Made by a program: the position numbers and the translations under genes
Assembly (NCBI GenBank): GCA_963678705.1
Contig: OY783204.1
Location: forward strand, 11,728,759 to 11,792,758
Source: Panorpa germanica
Taxonomy: Eukaryota > Arthropoda > Insecta > Mecoptera > Panorpidae
DNA length: 64,000 nucleotides
Direction: 5' to 3'
In this document: positions 1 to 11,146 of the stretch, piece after piece
Layout of the letters: the number at the start of each line of letters is the position of its first letter
Position numbering within the stretch: the stretch's first letter is position 1
Notes under the pieces: generated by a model
What the model saw: only the letters and a program-made list of their open reading frames with translations
Database searches by the model: none
Told to the model about the DNA's origin: nothing

Positions 1-302
1 GTTATCACCCTGCACTCTAAAAGTGTTTGTAGCAAATCGCGTCGCAGAAATACAATCTAGCATGACAGAGCTTTATCAATGGCGTCACGTGCCCACACAC
101 TGTAACTTAGCTGATCTTATTTCGCGAGGTACGCATGCTAGTTTGCTAAAAAACAATAATTTATGCTGGACAGATCCATCTTAATTACATGAGTCTTCTG
201 ATTTATGGCCTGCAAGCAATTACAATGTAGTAGATATACCAGAAACCCGAGAAATCATCTTGTCTAATTTCTTGGTTACATCGTTGTATAAATATATTTA
301 GA
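1..302 (+). pseudogene. RNase H / Peptidase_A17 tail of BEL/Pao pol (copy 1)
   Basis: Reading from base 2, the frame gives residues typical of the end of the BEL/Pao RNase H region: FVANRVAEIQ, then WRHVPTHCN and ADLISRGTHAS, then a Trp-containing segment where copy 2 has NNNLWWTGPSWL. A TAA at about 181-183 replaces the Trp codon kept in copy 2. This copy retains ten codons around WRHVPT that copy 2 has lost, so it is the better guide to the ancestral protein here. The fragment cannot be functional without the upstream catalytic residues. Confidence 0.8.
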
Positions 303-1440
303 TTGTATTCAAACTTACGTACACTTAAAAGAGTTACTGCTTATTGCTTACGATTTTCACATAATTGTAAAAGTAGAGCTAATAAAATAGTAGGACCCTT
401 GTCAGTGTCGGAATTACAAAATGCAATGCATTTATTGTTAAGATTGTCGCAGAGTAAACACTTTTTTAAAGAAATAAGTTCTTTCAAAAGAAACGTACCA
501 CTGCACAATAGTAGTAAATTATTATCTCTATATCTTTTTTTGGATGATAATAATATCATACGTGTAGGAGGTCTATTACAACATTCAAATTTTACTATTG
601 ATAAGAAGCACCCTATTATATTGCACCCTAAGCACCTACTTACAAAATTAATTATGCAACATGAACATATAAGACTGTTCTAATCAGGTCCACAAGCTTT
701 ATTATTCTCTGTTAGAGACAAGTTCTGGCCCCAAAGAGGAATATCACTAGCTAAATCTACAGTTAATAATTGCATCATATGTTGTAAATGTAAGCCGAAA
801 ATGTCTTCGCCAATGATAGGTTCTTTACCCTCTGACAGAAGCGTTTTTAATTATCCCTTCAGGATTACTGGCGTCAATTATGCTGGCCCTATTATGATAA
901 AAATTCGTTATAGTCGCGGTAGCAATTTAATAAAGTCATATATTTGTCTGTTTATATGTTTCGCTACTAAAGCAGTACACCGGGAATTAGTAACAGAATT
1001 ATCGACTCAATGTTTCCTGGCATCACTTATCGTTTTATTTTGCGTCGAGGAAAGCCGTCGACCATATATTTTGATAACAGTACTAATTTTGTAGGAACAA
1101 ACAATGTACTTGCTAAGTTTTTGTCAAATAAGTCAAATTCATCTAAATTGTTGATCTCTGCTTCTAAATTATCTATAATATGGAAATTCATTCCGCCACG
1201 TTCCCCACATTTTGATGGTGTTTGGGAAGCAAATATCAAGTCTACTAAGAGTCATTTAAAAAAGGTACTTTTAAATAGGCATTTATTTTATAAATATACG
1301 TACACAATCTAGACTCAAATAGAAGAAATATTAAAATCCCGCCCTCTTTATCCAATGTCATCAGATCCTAATGACCTTACTCCCATCACTTCTGGACACC
1401 TACTTATTGGTCGTCAAATTACCTGCATTTCTGCTCAAAT
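303..1440 (+). pseudogene. BEL/Pao integrase (copy 1), broken
   Basis: This is the integrase that would insert the retrotransposon cDNA into chromosomes. Residues around 303-683 match the zinc-binding N-terminal region (HPKHLLTKLI, EHIRLF) and end at a TAA at about 681. The stretch 700-1094 matches the catalytic core: DKFWPQRGIS, then ITGVNYAGP, then FATKAVHRELVTELST. The first catalytic Asp is Asn here (GVN instead of GVD in copy 2). A frame change near 1010 leads to YFDNSTNFVGTN, which holds the second Asp, and to SPHFDGVWEANI, which holds the Glu. A TAG follows at about 1311. Confidence 0.85.
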
Positions 1441-1443
1441 TAA

Positions 1444-1653
1444 ATGCCTGCAGCAGGTGCACCTGTTAATTTGAACCAGATGCAACGTTTTGCACATGTG
1501 CAAGAACGAGTTCAGCAGTACTGGAAAAGGTGGACTTCTGATTATACAAACCATTGCCAACGACGTAGTAAATGGAAAACTTTAACCAATACGAAACTTC
1601 ATATAGAATCGTTAGGTATGATTCATGAAAACCATTTAGCACCAACACAATAA
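1444..1653 (+). pseudogene. DUF5641-like C-terminus of BEL/Pao pol (copy 1)
   Basis: The translated stretch has RFAHVQERVQQYWKRW followed by a basic QRRSKW segment, the layout of the C-terminal region found after the integrase core in BEL/Pao polyproteins. It ends at a TAA just after HLAPTQ, where copy 2 reads on with WAICCIIKLL. Between 1654 and 1792 I see only the rest of this tail and the bases before the LTR. Confidence 0.7.
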
Positions 1654-1792
1654 TCAATTGGTTATTAGGAAACGATTCACTCACGAGAGTTTCTGTTCTG
1701 AAGACAAAGTTTGAAGAAATAACCAGAGCCTTTAGGCGTCTCGCCCCTCTGCCATTTCTACAATCTTGATCTGCCCTCAGCATATCCACCGG

Positions 1793-2354
1793 TGGAGCAT
1801 GAAAGAGAATAGCTTAAACAAATTTTGTCTTTAGACAGACCGTTTTCGTCTTTCTTGTTGTAAAGTATTTTGTTGTCCTTAATTTATTATTTAGTTATAA
1901 TTTTTGTAATTTAATTTTTAAAACTTCTTTGTTCAGCAAATGTTACCCCAATTCGTTTGTATTTGCGCCACCAGAGACCTCTTTTATCTACCAGAATACA
2001 GCTGGTTACAATCCCTTTTCCTTTTTCTGGCCTATATAAGTGACTGCGCTGTTATCAGAGCAGTTCTTACGTCTCTTAGCTACTTTGTTACAACTTTATC
2101 AATATCTACTTTATTATTAGCTACTCTTTAACTATTTACTAATTTATTGCTATCAATTTATTACTAGCTACCTTATTATATTTTAAGTGTTAATTATTGT
2201 TATTATTATTTAAACTTGTGAATTATATGTGATAAAATAAACAAGTGAATTTTTATATAAAATTTAAGTGAAGATATTTAATTTTCTGTGCTTGCTCCTC
2301 AAGAATTTTTAACCAAGCGTAGTGCTAAAAATTAACACGATCTGCTTATTAACA
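1793..2354 (+). repeat. 3' LTR of BEL/Pao copy 1
   Basis: This LTR begins with TGGAGCATG and ends with TTATTAACA, giving the usual TG...CA ends. It matches 10585-11146 along its length. A TATATAAG box lies at 2033-2040 and an AATAAA signal at 2236-2241, placing promoter and polyadenylation signal in the order expected of an LTR. A small open frame at 1940-2131 lies within it and is not a gene. Confidence 0.92.
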
Positions 2355-3780
2355 GTTACAGTTTAAAGGTTATGTTCATAAGACCGCGTGTACGTGTCAT
2401 ATATATATATATATAGTTATATTTTTCAGCACTAGTTTCGAACTGTGAAACTTTTGTAAAAACACAAATTATTATTTTATTGTTAATCGATTTATTTGAT
2501 AGTGGGCAGCAACCTTTTGTTTTCCGTTAATTGGTAGTGTTTATATGAGGTCTTCCTTATATAGCTCTACAGATTTCTTTAATGTCTTAACCAATTGATG
2601 TTTTAGCACCAACACTAACTTATCGCACTTATTAATGTCTTATCTCAAAAACGACAAAAAAACAGTTTTGAGGTTATGTTCATAAGACCGCGTGTACGCG
2701 TCATATATATATAGTTATATTTTTCAACAATAGTTTCGAACTGTCAAACTTTTGTAAAAACACTGATTTTAGGGTAAATTAACACGAAATTAAAACAAAC
2801 TTAAATACTTTTCTTTAGAAAAAGTATTCATATAATATATTTAATTTTTTTCCGTAATAAATTTTTCACTTTTATTCACTTTTATCACATAAAGTAGCAG
2901 GAGCCGTTCAGTACACACACAGTAGATAAAAACCACTTGTGTTGCATAGTAAAATTAACGTCTTTGTAAACCAAAACGTAGTTCTCCTTTTTTCTGGTAA
3001 GTCCCATCTGTCTTGCCAGAGACAAGCATCATTATCTTTGTTTTACTTGAAGATATAGTTATTTTTTGTAGCTTGAAGAAACTACACATTTTATCTATAG
3101 CAGCTCAAAAACGGCTTTCTAGTTGTTCTCTACTATTTGCACCGACAAGGATCACTTTATCATCGGCAAAACATACGTTTACACAACCTTTCGAGTGAAA
3201 AACACAGTCCTCGTCGAAAACCATGTTCTTAAGCTCAGGGCCCATTACGGATCGCTGAGGACAACCATTAGATAGTTGCCTATTTATGGAACGGTAATCG
3301 GTTTGTAAAATTAATGTTTGACAATGAATATAGTTCTCCATAGCGCAGTAGACGTTCCTAGAGGTTTTTGCCGGCCTAGTTCTTCGAAGGGCACTTGGCC
3401 ACCAGACATTATCAAAGGCACCCTGACTTTCTATCACTTCAATATAGTCTTTTCACAATTTTCAAGAAAAGCGCATATATTGTTCACTTATAACAATTAA
3501 TGCACTCTCTTTATTATTAGGAAACTCGCTTTTATATAAACTAATTGTTATGTTTTATTATTATTTATAGTTAATGTTAATCGACTTACTTGATAGTGGG
3601 CAGCAACCTATTGTCTTCCGTATATTTGTAGTGTTTATATAAGGTCTACCTTATATAGCTCTACAGATTTCTTCAATTTCTTAACCAGTTGTTGTTTTAG
3701 CACTAACACTAACCTAAATATTTTCACTTTCTTTGTCTATCGCACTTATTATTGTCTTATCTCAAAAACGACAAAGGTAT
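2355..3780. repeat. R1-bearing satellite array, segment A
   Basis: The satellite starts directly at the LTR end. A shortened unit at 2355-2655 lacks the reverse transcriptase part; a longer unit follows from about 2656 and is cut at 3780 by the next BEL/Pao element. The phase marker GGTTATGTTCATAAG occurs at 2369 and 2672. A short deletion before CTTATCGCAC is shared with segment B near 11420. Confidence 0.9.
3005..3437 (-). pseudogene. R1-clade reverse transcriptase fragment in satellite monomer a
   Basis: On the minus strand this encodes part of the palm of a non-LTR reverse transcriptase: GAFDNVWWPSALRR, then a link of about 30 residues, then NGCPQRSVMGPEL and FADDKVILVGANSREQLE. The first motif supplies one catalytic Asp and FADD supplies the pair. 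The GAFDN...WWP spacing and the NGCPQ.SVLGP motif are those of the R1 clade, whose members insert at fixed sites in rDNA or telomeric repeats. After REQLESRF the frame closes at a stop, and no other part of an R1 element is present. This is the longest open version in the window, at 110 residues. Confidence 0.8.
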
Positions 3781-4348
3781 TGGAGAAGAATAACTTAAAC
3801 AAATTTTGTCTTTAGACAAACTGTGTTTTGTCTTTCTTGTTGTAAAGTATTTTGTTGTCCTTAATTTATTATTTCGTTATAATTTTTGTAATTTTATTTT
3901 TAAAACTTCTTTGTTCACCAAATGTTACCTTAATTTGTTTGTATTTGTGTTACCAGAGACCTCTTTTATCAATTAGATTACAGCTGGTCACAATCCCTTC
4001 TCCTTTTCCTGGCCTATATAAGTGACTGCGCTGTCAGTCATCAGAGCATCAGAGCAGTTCTTACGTCTCTGAGCTACTTTGTTACTACGTTATTAATATG
4101 AACTTTATTATTAGCTACTCTTTTACTAATTACTAATTTATTGCTATCAATTTATTACTAGCTACCTTATTATATTTTAAGTATTAATTATTGTTATTTT
4201 TATTTAAACTTGTAAATTATAAGTGATAAAATAAACAAGTGAATTTTTTTATAAAATTTAAGTGAATATATTTAAATTCCTGTGCTTGCTCCTTAAGAGT
4301 TTTTAACCAAGCGTAGTGCTGAAAATACGCGCTATCTGCTTATTAACA
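3781..4348 (+). repeat. 5' LTR of BEL/Pao copy 2
   Basis: It starts TGGAGAAGAATAAC, seven bases shorter at the start than the two 3' LTRs (TGGAGCATGAAAAAG). TATATAAG lies at 4015-4022 and AATAAA at 4230-4235. It differs from the element's own 3' LTR at many scattered sites and carries a small duplication near 4040 (CATCAGAGCATCAGAG), so the insertion is old. Confidence 0.92.
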
Positions 4349-5572
4349 TTTGGTCTTTAAAGCCAGATGCTGCTTACTAACATTTTATCCGTTCGGGCCG
4401 GATTTTGGAGCTGAAAATTATTCCTAACCAGCGCATCAGTATATAATGTCTCACAGAACATCCATCTAACATCAAGTCTTGTACGAATCGAATGCTGAAT
4501 TTTTAATCAACTTACAATTGATCCAAGACCAGCATTTTATCCTACAAGATCTCTTCAGGACAAACAACTATACACGGTCCTTCGAGTTTAAACACCGCGA
4601 AGACTTTAAGACATCACAGGAAGTCAGAAGTAAAAGAAAAGAAGTCACAAGTAAAAGCAAAAGAAGTCACAACGAAATCAATCGTATGCTGAGACGTACG
4701 CGTAGAAACCATCTAAGTAATCACCACAGCTACTGAGTCATCCATACATCAGGCACAGAGTGGCGACCAATAGTAAAATAATCCTACCTTATTCTTTCAT
4801 TTATACCTTGTCCCGTTTGATATTGCTGCTTTCATCGATGCAAGTACCTTTTTTTTATGATACTTGGTAGATTTTTTGAAACAGCATAAGAGATTGTTAA
4901 TTTCTTGAACAAGACTTAGGTTATTTCACCAAATAACCACATCAACGATAAATCTTAGCAGTTACATTGTAGAATCGAATAGTGTTTTCTATTCTTTGCA
5001 ATCATATATGGCTTATTAGGCATTAATTCGATAGTTCCCATCCTAATCCTTTCGGTATTGCTTCGAAACATATGATAAAATTTTGTACTGTTCACGTGCA
5101 CTCCATGTTTTTTATATAGTCAAATTTTATTTATATAGTTATATTCGTTATCTATATAAAATTACTTAAACAAAAGCCTTATTATATTATCATCTTTAGT
5201 TCTTTGAAAATTGTTAAACATTCCAGATCACTCCTGGCACGCGTTTACAATTGTTTCTTTAAAGTATTGTATAGTAACATTGAGTTTAACAATAATGTTC
5301 CTTGCAGCATTGTACAATTTTTTCATTAGAATACTTACTGGTTTTAAATTTTAAACTGTTAAATGTTAAATAATTTTGAATTACTTTAATCTTCCCTTTG
5401 TTAATTGTTATTTACATTTTATTTATTGGAATTTAAATTGCACTTTATTTTCAACAACTTTGCATTTTGATTAAGTTTTAAAATATATTTATCATTTGAT
5501 AATATTATTTGGCCTAAATAATTATTTTAGTATTTTGCCATCTTTTGTTTTGAAAATCAGTCATTTGCAATT
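4349..5572 (+). other. BEL/Pao leader between 5' LTR and gag
   Basis: A TGG at 4351, just inside the LTR, is where a tRNA primer-binding site would start, but I could not match the following bases to a tRNA. The region is AT-rich. An 85-codon open frame at 4479-4736 is rich in Arg, Ser and His and has no recognisable domain, so I treat it as chance. I see no other feature here. Confidence 0.6.
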
Positions 5573-6809
5573 ATGGTTAATCTATATAACCTGAATGCCA
5601 TGTTTCATTCTTGTCAAGCTAATTTAGAAATATATACTAAATTAATAAAGAAAGTTAACGTAAACGATCCATCCACGTACAATATCCAAGACATTGAAAC
5701 GTATAAGAGAATTTGTTACCCGTTATTATCCGAACTTAGCAACATCTGCATAGATATACAAGTAATGGTTGCTGATAATAATGAGGAAATTCAATATTAA
5801 ATATTTACCTTTAGAATCAATATTCAATGAAATATTGATCGATTCTAATTCACAACCCGTTTCTTTTGATTTGCGTTTAAACCACAATACCGACAATGAC
5901 ATTGAGCTACCCCGTATAGGCGTACCAGACTTTCATGGTGACATATCCGAATGGAATTTATTTAAGTCAAGCTACTTTAGCATAATACATAGTCAGAACA
6001 GGTTTAACAATTATAAAAAACTCCATCTCTTGCGAAGCTGTCTAAAAGGTGCAGCTCTTGAAATAATTACTTCTATAGAAATCGAGGCTAAAAATTATGA
6101 GTTGTGTTTGAATCTTATTTTTGAAGCATATGACAATAAGAGAAAGATAATTTCATATCATAAAAAATCGTTCCTAAACATCCCGAATCTGAGAACTGAG
6201 TTCAGTGATAGTTTAAGAACCACAGCCACCACTATCTGGAAACATGTCAAATCCCTTGAAAATAGCATTCCGTTAGAACACAGATGGAACCAACTCGTCA
6301 CCGTATTGACATCACAAAAGTTAGACGCTACCACAAAGGCTCACTGGCAGTCTATTCCGTAATCTAAAACAGATTATCAAACAGTGGATTCCCTCTTATC
6401 CTTTATGTTAGAGAGAGCCCACGAATTAGACGAACAAAGCCATAACTTTAAAATCGGTAGGAAATCTAAATCTCAACGCTCATTAGTTGTAGCACAGCAC
6501 AACAAATGTCATTTTTGTAGTAATACTTATCGTGTTTACCAATTTAAAGCTTTCCTAAAATTGTCCATTTCCGCACGCATTAAATAATGTTAAAAGCGCA
6601 CGTTATGTTTAAATTGTTTGAAAAAAGGACACAACACTAAGAAGTGCCCTATCACTTTCCTCTGCAATATATGCAAGAAACAACACCACACGCTTTTACA
6701 TTTAGCTACATCTCAATCTGATTCACCACAGCCAAGTACTTTTAGTGACACATTCACTAGTCAAGTAGTAAACTCAGGGCACGTGTTAATTTCTACTGCT
6801 GTAGTTTAA
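5573..6809 (+). pseudogene. BEL/Pao gag (DUF1759 type) with zinc knuckle, broken
   Basis: Gag forms the particle that packages the retrotransposon RNA. The first ATG is at 5573. After about 75 codons the reading frame shifts (near 5795) and the main body runs on: LPRIGVPDFHGDISEW, then KLHLLRSCLKGAALEII, then NYELCLNLIFEAYDN, the hallmark layout of the DUF1759 gag domain. A TAA at 6360-6362 and another at 6585-6587 interrupt the same frame. Next come a canonical C-x2-C-x4-H-x4-C knuckle (CLNCLKKGHNTKKC, about 6606-6647) and a second finger-like CNICKKQHHTLLH, as in other BEL/Pao gags. The frame closes at a TAA at 6807. Confidence 0.87.
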
Positions 6810-7260
6810 GTAACCGATAGTAATGGTAAATCAATTTTCGCACGGGCTTTATTAAACAATGGAAGTTAAACTACTTTTGTAACCAAACAATTAGCGAACA
6901 GGTTAAAGGCAACTTCTACACCCACGAATGTAGCTATATTTGGTATAGGCAAAACTAAGACAAACATAACGTCTAATATAAGCGTTTAACTTGAATTACT
7001 AGCTTCTACTTATAAGACATCTGTTAGCTGTTTAGTTATTCACAAAATAACTGAAAACATACGAATTTAGACGTAACTAGTCTGAAAATTCCCTCACACA
7101 TTCAATTAGCATACCTACAATTTAACAAGTCTGATGGCGTAGACCTGCTGCTAGGAGCAGACATTTTTTGGAATCTTCTACGGGTAGGAAAGATATGTTT
7201 ATTTAGTAATCTTATAAGCGTTCAGAAAACCACATTTGGTTAAATTGTAATAGGAACTAA
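6810..7260 (+). pseudogene. BEL/Pao aspartic protease (DUF1758), inactive
   Basis: The frame continues from gag with ALLNNGS followed by a stop and TTFVTKQLA. In this family the active site reads LDSGS, so the catalytic Asp has become Asn and the residue after the second Ser is a stop. Further on, DGVDLLLGADIFWNLL (from about 7135) is the conserved flap-to-RT junction motif of BEL/Pao proteases. Several more stops lie between 6985 and 7100, with a frame change. The protease would have cut the gag-pol polyprotein. Confidence 0.82.
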
Positions 7261-7299
7261 AGCAGCTAATGGTAACGTACGATCACATTGTTATTATTT

Positions 7300-8433
7300 A
7301 CAAATACAGAATCAACTTTCCAAGTTCTGGACAATTGAATCTGTAGAAAGCTGTAGTCCACATACTGCGGAAGAACTAGCCTGCAAAGACCATTTTAAAC
7401 GAACCACAATTCGTGACCCCACTGGTCGGTTTCTTGTTACTATCCCTTTCAAAAAACAAACAACGCTATTAGGAAATTTTAAGAATAACGCTAAAAATCG
7501 TTTCTTATAGCTTGAAGAGAAACTGTCACCAGACACTGAGTAAAGGAAATTGTATAATTCTTTTATGGAAGAGTAAATTTTGTTAGGCCATATGACCCTT
7601 AATCCTGTCCAAATACCCATGGATATTTCATACTTTTTACCGCACTATGGTGTGTTGAAACCAAGTAGTACCACGAGTAAACTTCGAGTAGTATTTAACA
7701 GCTCTATGCCTACCATAACAGGCATCTCACTGAACGAGCTACAGGCTAATGGCCCTACTTTTCAATGTGATCTCCTTACATTACTAACTAAGTTTCGTTT
7801 ATATAATTACGTCGTGATAGCACATATAGCTATGATGTATCGTGAAGTGTTGGTAGATTCGTCGCAAAAAAATTTGCAGCAAATCCTTTAGCGTTTTAAG
7901 CCCGACGAACGATTATTAGCGTATCGGTTATATACTGTTACTTACGGCACGGCAGCCGCATCATTTTTAGCTATTGGGAGCCTCACTTAGATAGGTTACG
8001 AATCACAAGTTATAAATCCTAAAGCAGCGGATTTAATATTGAACGACTTTCATGTTGACGATCTAATTACCGGTTCTGTCGATTTAGCAGAGCTTTCGAA
8101 CCGTTGTGTTAAAATTAATACTATTTTATCCAATGCGGGATTTATTAATTTAGAAAGTGGATAGCTAATTTACCTACTGTACTTTCAAATATGAAAAATG
8201 ATAGGACCAATAAGTTCTTTCATTTGGATTTAGGCGAATCAAATCATTTAAAGACATTAGGCGTCAAGTGGAACTCAATCTCAGACGAATTTAAATACAA
8301 CATCACTCCTATTACGGAACCTGATAAAGTCACAAAGCACTCAATATTGTCTTTTGTGTCTAAAATCTTTGATCCTCTAGAATTATTATCACCCTGTATC
8401 ATTCCCGTTAATAAAATGATGCAAAAACTATAA
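7300..8433 (+). pseudogene. BEL/Pao reverse transcriptase, broken
   Basis: From about 7321 the translation reads FWTIESVES, then EELACKDHF, then RTTIRDPTGRFLV, the usual opening of the BEL/Pao reverse transcriptase. GVLKPSSTTSKLRVVFNSS follows at 7643-7705, and the active-site box is FHVDDLITG near 8049-8075, where most relatives have YVDD. TAG or TAA codons occur at about 7508, 7541, 7889, 7988 and 8162. The thumb (LKTLGVKWN, then SFVSKIFDPLELLSPC) is open at 8191-8433. The enzyme copied the element RNA into DNA in the cytoplasmic particle. Confidence 0.87.
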
Positions 8434-9060
8434 TAATTGAAACTACATTGAGACGATGAAATTCCTTTAAGCTTACACGAGATTTGAATATTATTATTTA
8501 AATACTTGCCTGATATTAATAATATTTCTATCCCACGCAAGGTTATTATAGTCGATTCTACCAGAATAGAGTTAAATGGGTTATGCGATGCTTCCGAGCG
8601 TGCTTATGGTGCTTGCATTTATTTTAAGAATGTAAATAAGCAAGAAGCGTCTAAAGTTTATTTAGTTTATTCCAAGTCGAAAGTAGCCTCTCTAAAAACA
8701 TTAAGTATCTCCTGTTTAGAGTAGTGCGCAGCGTTTATTTGGGCTAGTACCTAATACTGTATATAAAGTTTTCTTATGGTCAGATTCAACTATAGTACTT
8801 TCATGGCTTAAGTTATCACCCAGCACTCTAAAAGTGTTTGTAGCAAATCGCGTCGCAGAAATACAATCTAGCATGACAGACTGTAACTCAGCTGATATTA
8901 TTTCGCGAGGTACGCATGCTAGTTTGCTAATAAACAATAATTTATGGTGGACAGGCCCATCTTGGTTACATGAGTCCTCTGATTTATGGCCTGCAAGCAA
9001 TTACAATGTAGTAGATATACCAGAAACCCGAGAAATAATCTTGTCTAATTTCTTGGTTAC
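8434..9060 (+). pseudogene. BEL/Pao RNase H region (Peptidase_A17 family in Pfam)
   Basis: The segment 8506-8724 contains ELNGLCDASERAYGACIYF, the signature of this region with its catalytic Asp, and ends at TAG after SCLE. A further part, FVANRVAEIQ to NNNLWWTGPSWLHESSDLWP, lies at 8834-9000. Relative to copy 1, 30 nt (10 codons) are missing after 8880, removing the WRHVPT motif without shifting the frame. Confidence 0.82.
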
Positions 9061-10230
9061 ATTGTCCATAAATATATTTAGATTGTATTTAAACTTACGT
9101 ACACTTAAAAGAGTTACTGCTTATTGCTTACAATTTTTTATAATTGTAAATGTAGAGCCAATAAAAAGTAGGACCCTTGTCAGTGTCGGAATTACAAAAT
9201 GCAATGCATTCATTGTTAAGAGTGTCGCAGAGTAAACACTTATTTAATGAAATAAATTCTTTCAAAAGAAACGTACCACTGCACAATAGTAGTCAATTAT
9301 TATCTCTATACGCTTTTTTGGATGATAATAATATTATACGTGTAGGAGGTCGATTACAACATTCAAATTGTACTATTGATAAGAAGCACCCTATTATATT
9401 GCACCCTAAACACCCACTTACAAAATTAATTACACAATATAAACATATAAGACTGTTCTATTCAGGTCCACAAGCTTTATTATTCTCGGTTAGAGACAAG
9501 TTCTGGCCCAAAAGAGGAATATCACTAGCTAAATCTACAGTTAATAATTGCATCATATGTTGTACATGTAAGCCGAAAATGTCTTCGCTAATGATGGGTT
9601 CTTTACCCTCTGACAGAAGCGTTTTTGATTATCCCTTCAGGATTACTGGCGTCGATTATGCTGGCCCTGTTATGATAAAAAATCGTTATAGTCGCGGTAG
9701 CAATTTAATAAAGTCATATATTTGTCTGTTTAAATGTTTCGCTACTAAAGCAGTACACCTAGAATTAGTAACAGAATTATCGACTCAATGTTTCCTGGCA
9801 GCACTAATCGTTTTATTTCGCGTCGAGAAAAGCCGTCGACCATATATTTTGATAACGGTACTAATTTTGTAGGAACAAACAATGTACTTGCTTAGTTTTT
9901 GTCAAATAAGTCAAATTCATCTAAATTGTTGATCTCTGCTTCTAAATTATCTATATTATGAAAATTCATTCCGCCACGTTCCCCACATTTTGGTGGTGTT
10001 TTGGAAGCAAATATCAATTATACTAAGAGTCATTTAAAAAAGGTACTTTTAAATAGGCATTTATTTTATAAATATACGTACACATTCTTGACTCAAATAA
10101 AAGCAATATTAAACTCCCGCCCTCTTTATCCAATGTCATCAGATCCTAATGACCTTACTCCCATCACTCCTGGACACCTACGTATTGGTCGTCAAATTAC
10201 CTGCATTTTTGCTCAAATTAAATGCCTGCA
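9061..10230 (+). pseudogene. BEL/Pao integrase (copy 2), broken
   Basis: The open stretch 9177-9872 (231 codons) holds the N-terminal zinc-binding region (HPKHPLTKLI, then CIICCTCKPKM) and the first part of the catalytic core, ITGVDYAGP with the first catalytic Asp intact, then FATKAVHLELVTELST. A frame change near 9820 is needed to reach YFDNGTNFVGTN, which holds the second Asp; a TAG follows at about 9893. SPHFGGVLEANI, with the catalytic Glu, is reached after another shift near 9998. ILNSRPLYP and TPITPGHLRIGRQI follow. All three catalytic acids survive, but they lie in different frames. Confidence 0.87.
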
Positions 10231-10551
10231 GCAGATGCACCTGTTAATTTGAACCAGATGCAACGTTTTGCACATGTGCAAGAACGAGTTCAGCAGTACT
10301 GGAAAAGGTGGACTTCTAATTATATAAACTATTGCCAACAACGTAGTAAATGGAAAACTTCAATTAATACGAAACTTTATATAGAATCATTAGGTATGAT
10401 TCATAAAGACCATTTAGCACCAACACAATGGGCAATTTGTTGCATCATCAAGCTGTTATCAGGAAACGATTCACTCACGAAAGTTGCTGCTCTGAAGACA
10501 AAGTTTGGAGAAATAACCAAAGCCGTCAGCGTCTCGCCCCTCTGCCATTGA
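10222..10551 (+). pseudogene. DUF5641-like C-terminus of BEL/Pao pol (copy 2)
   Basis: This open frame of 109 codons reads RFAHVQERVQQYWKRW and QQRSKWKTSIN, and continues through HLAPTQWAICC past the point where copy 1 stops. The last 30 or so codons, and the stretch to the LTR at 10585, show nothing recognisable. The bases before the LTR are not an evident polypurine tract. Confidence 0.7.
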
Positions 10552-10584
10552 ACAATCTTGATCTGCCCACAGCATATCCACCGG

Positions 10585-11146
10585 TGGAGCATGAAAAAGA
10601 ATAGCTTAAACAAATTTTGTCTTTAGACAGACCGTTTTCGTCTTTCTTGTTGTAAAGTATTTTGTTGTCCTTAACTTATTATTTAGTTATAATTTTTGTA
10701 ATTTAATTTTTAAAACTTCTTTGTTCAGCAAATGTTACCCCAATTCGTTTGTATTTGCGCCACCAGAGACCTCTTTTATCTACCAGAATACAGCTGGTTA
10801 CAATCCCTTTTCCTTTTTCTGGCCTATATAAGTGACTGCGCTGTTATCAGAGCAGTTCTTACGTCTCTTAGCTACTTTGTTACAACTTTATCAATATCTA
10901 CTTTATTATTAGCTACTCTTTAACTATTTACTAATTTATTGCTATCAATTTATTACTAGCTACCTTATTATATTTTAAGTGTTAATTATTGTTATTATTA
11001 TTTAAACTTGTGAATTATATGTGATAAAATAAACAAGTGAATTTTTATATAAAATTTAAGTGAAGATAATTAATTTTCTGTGCTTGCTCCTCAAAAACTT
11101 TTAACCAAGCGTAGTGCTAAAAATAAGCACGATCTGCTTATTAACA
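10585..11146 (+). repeat. 3' LTR of BEL/Pao copy 2
   Basis: It starts TGGAGCATG and ends TTAACA. TATATAAG is at 10825-10832 and AATAAA at 11028-11033. It resembles the 3' LTR of copy 1 (1793-2354) more closely than its own 5' LTR at 3781, for example in the start, the GTTATCAGAGCAG segment and the CTCCTCAA tail. Confidence 0.92.

Larger units (their letters stand above)
1..2354 (+). mobile_element. BEL/Pao LTR retrotransposon copy 1, 3' part
   Basis: The window opens inside a BEL/Pao element. It holds the end of the RNase H region, the integrase, the C-terminal DUF5641-like region and a complete 3' LTR. Sequence and order match 8813-11146 of copy 2 almost base for base. Stops and frameshifts interrupt every frame. 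The 5' half lies outside the window. Confidence 0.9.
3781..11146 (+). mobile_element. BEL/Pao LTR retrotransposon copy 2, full length, inactive
   Basis: The element is 7,366 bp with LTRs of 568 and 562 bp, both starting TGGAG and ending TTAACA. The order inside is gag, aspartic protease, reverse transcriptase, RNase H, integrase, DUF5641, as in BEL/Pao. The flanking five bases are GGTAT on the left and GTTAC on the right; these could be a decayed target-site duplication, since the satellite consensus at this point reads GTTAC or GGTAC. Every domain carries stops, so the element cannot encode its own proteins. Confidence 0.93.

Noticed and set aside
1940..2131. 63-codon open frame, repeated exactly at 10732-10923
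   Set aside because: It lies within the LTR over the promoter region and is shared only because the LTRs are copies; it has no domain features.
3013..3198. Recurrent plus-strand 61-codon frame starting MPEAS (3013, 11805, 18569, 46334, 48700 and others)
   Set aside because: It is the antisense shadow of the minus-strand R1 reverse transcriptase fragment.
4479..4736. 85-codon frame in the BEL/Pao leader
   Set aside because: Very basic and low in complexity, with no gag feature; the real gag motifs start downstream of 5573.
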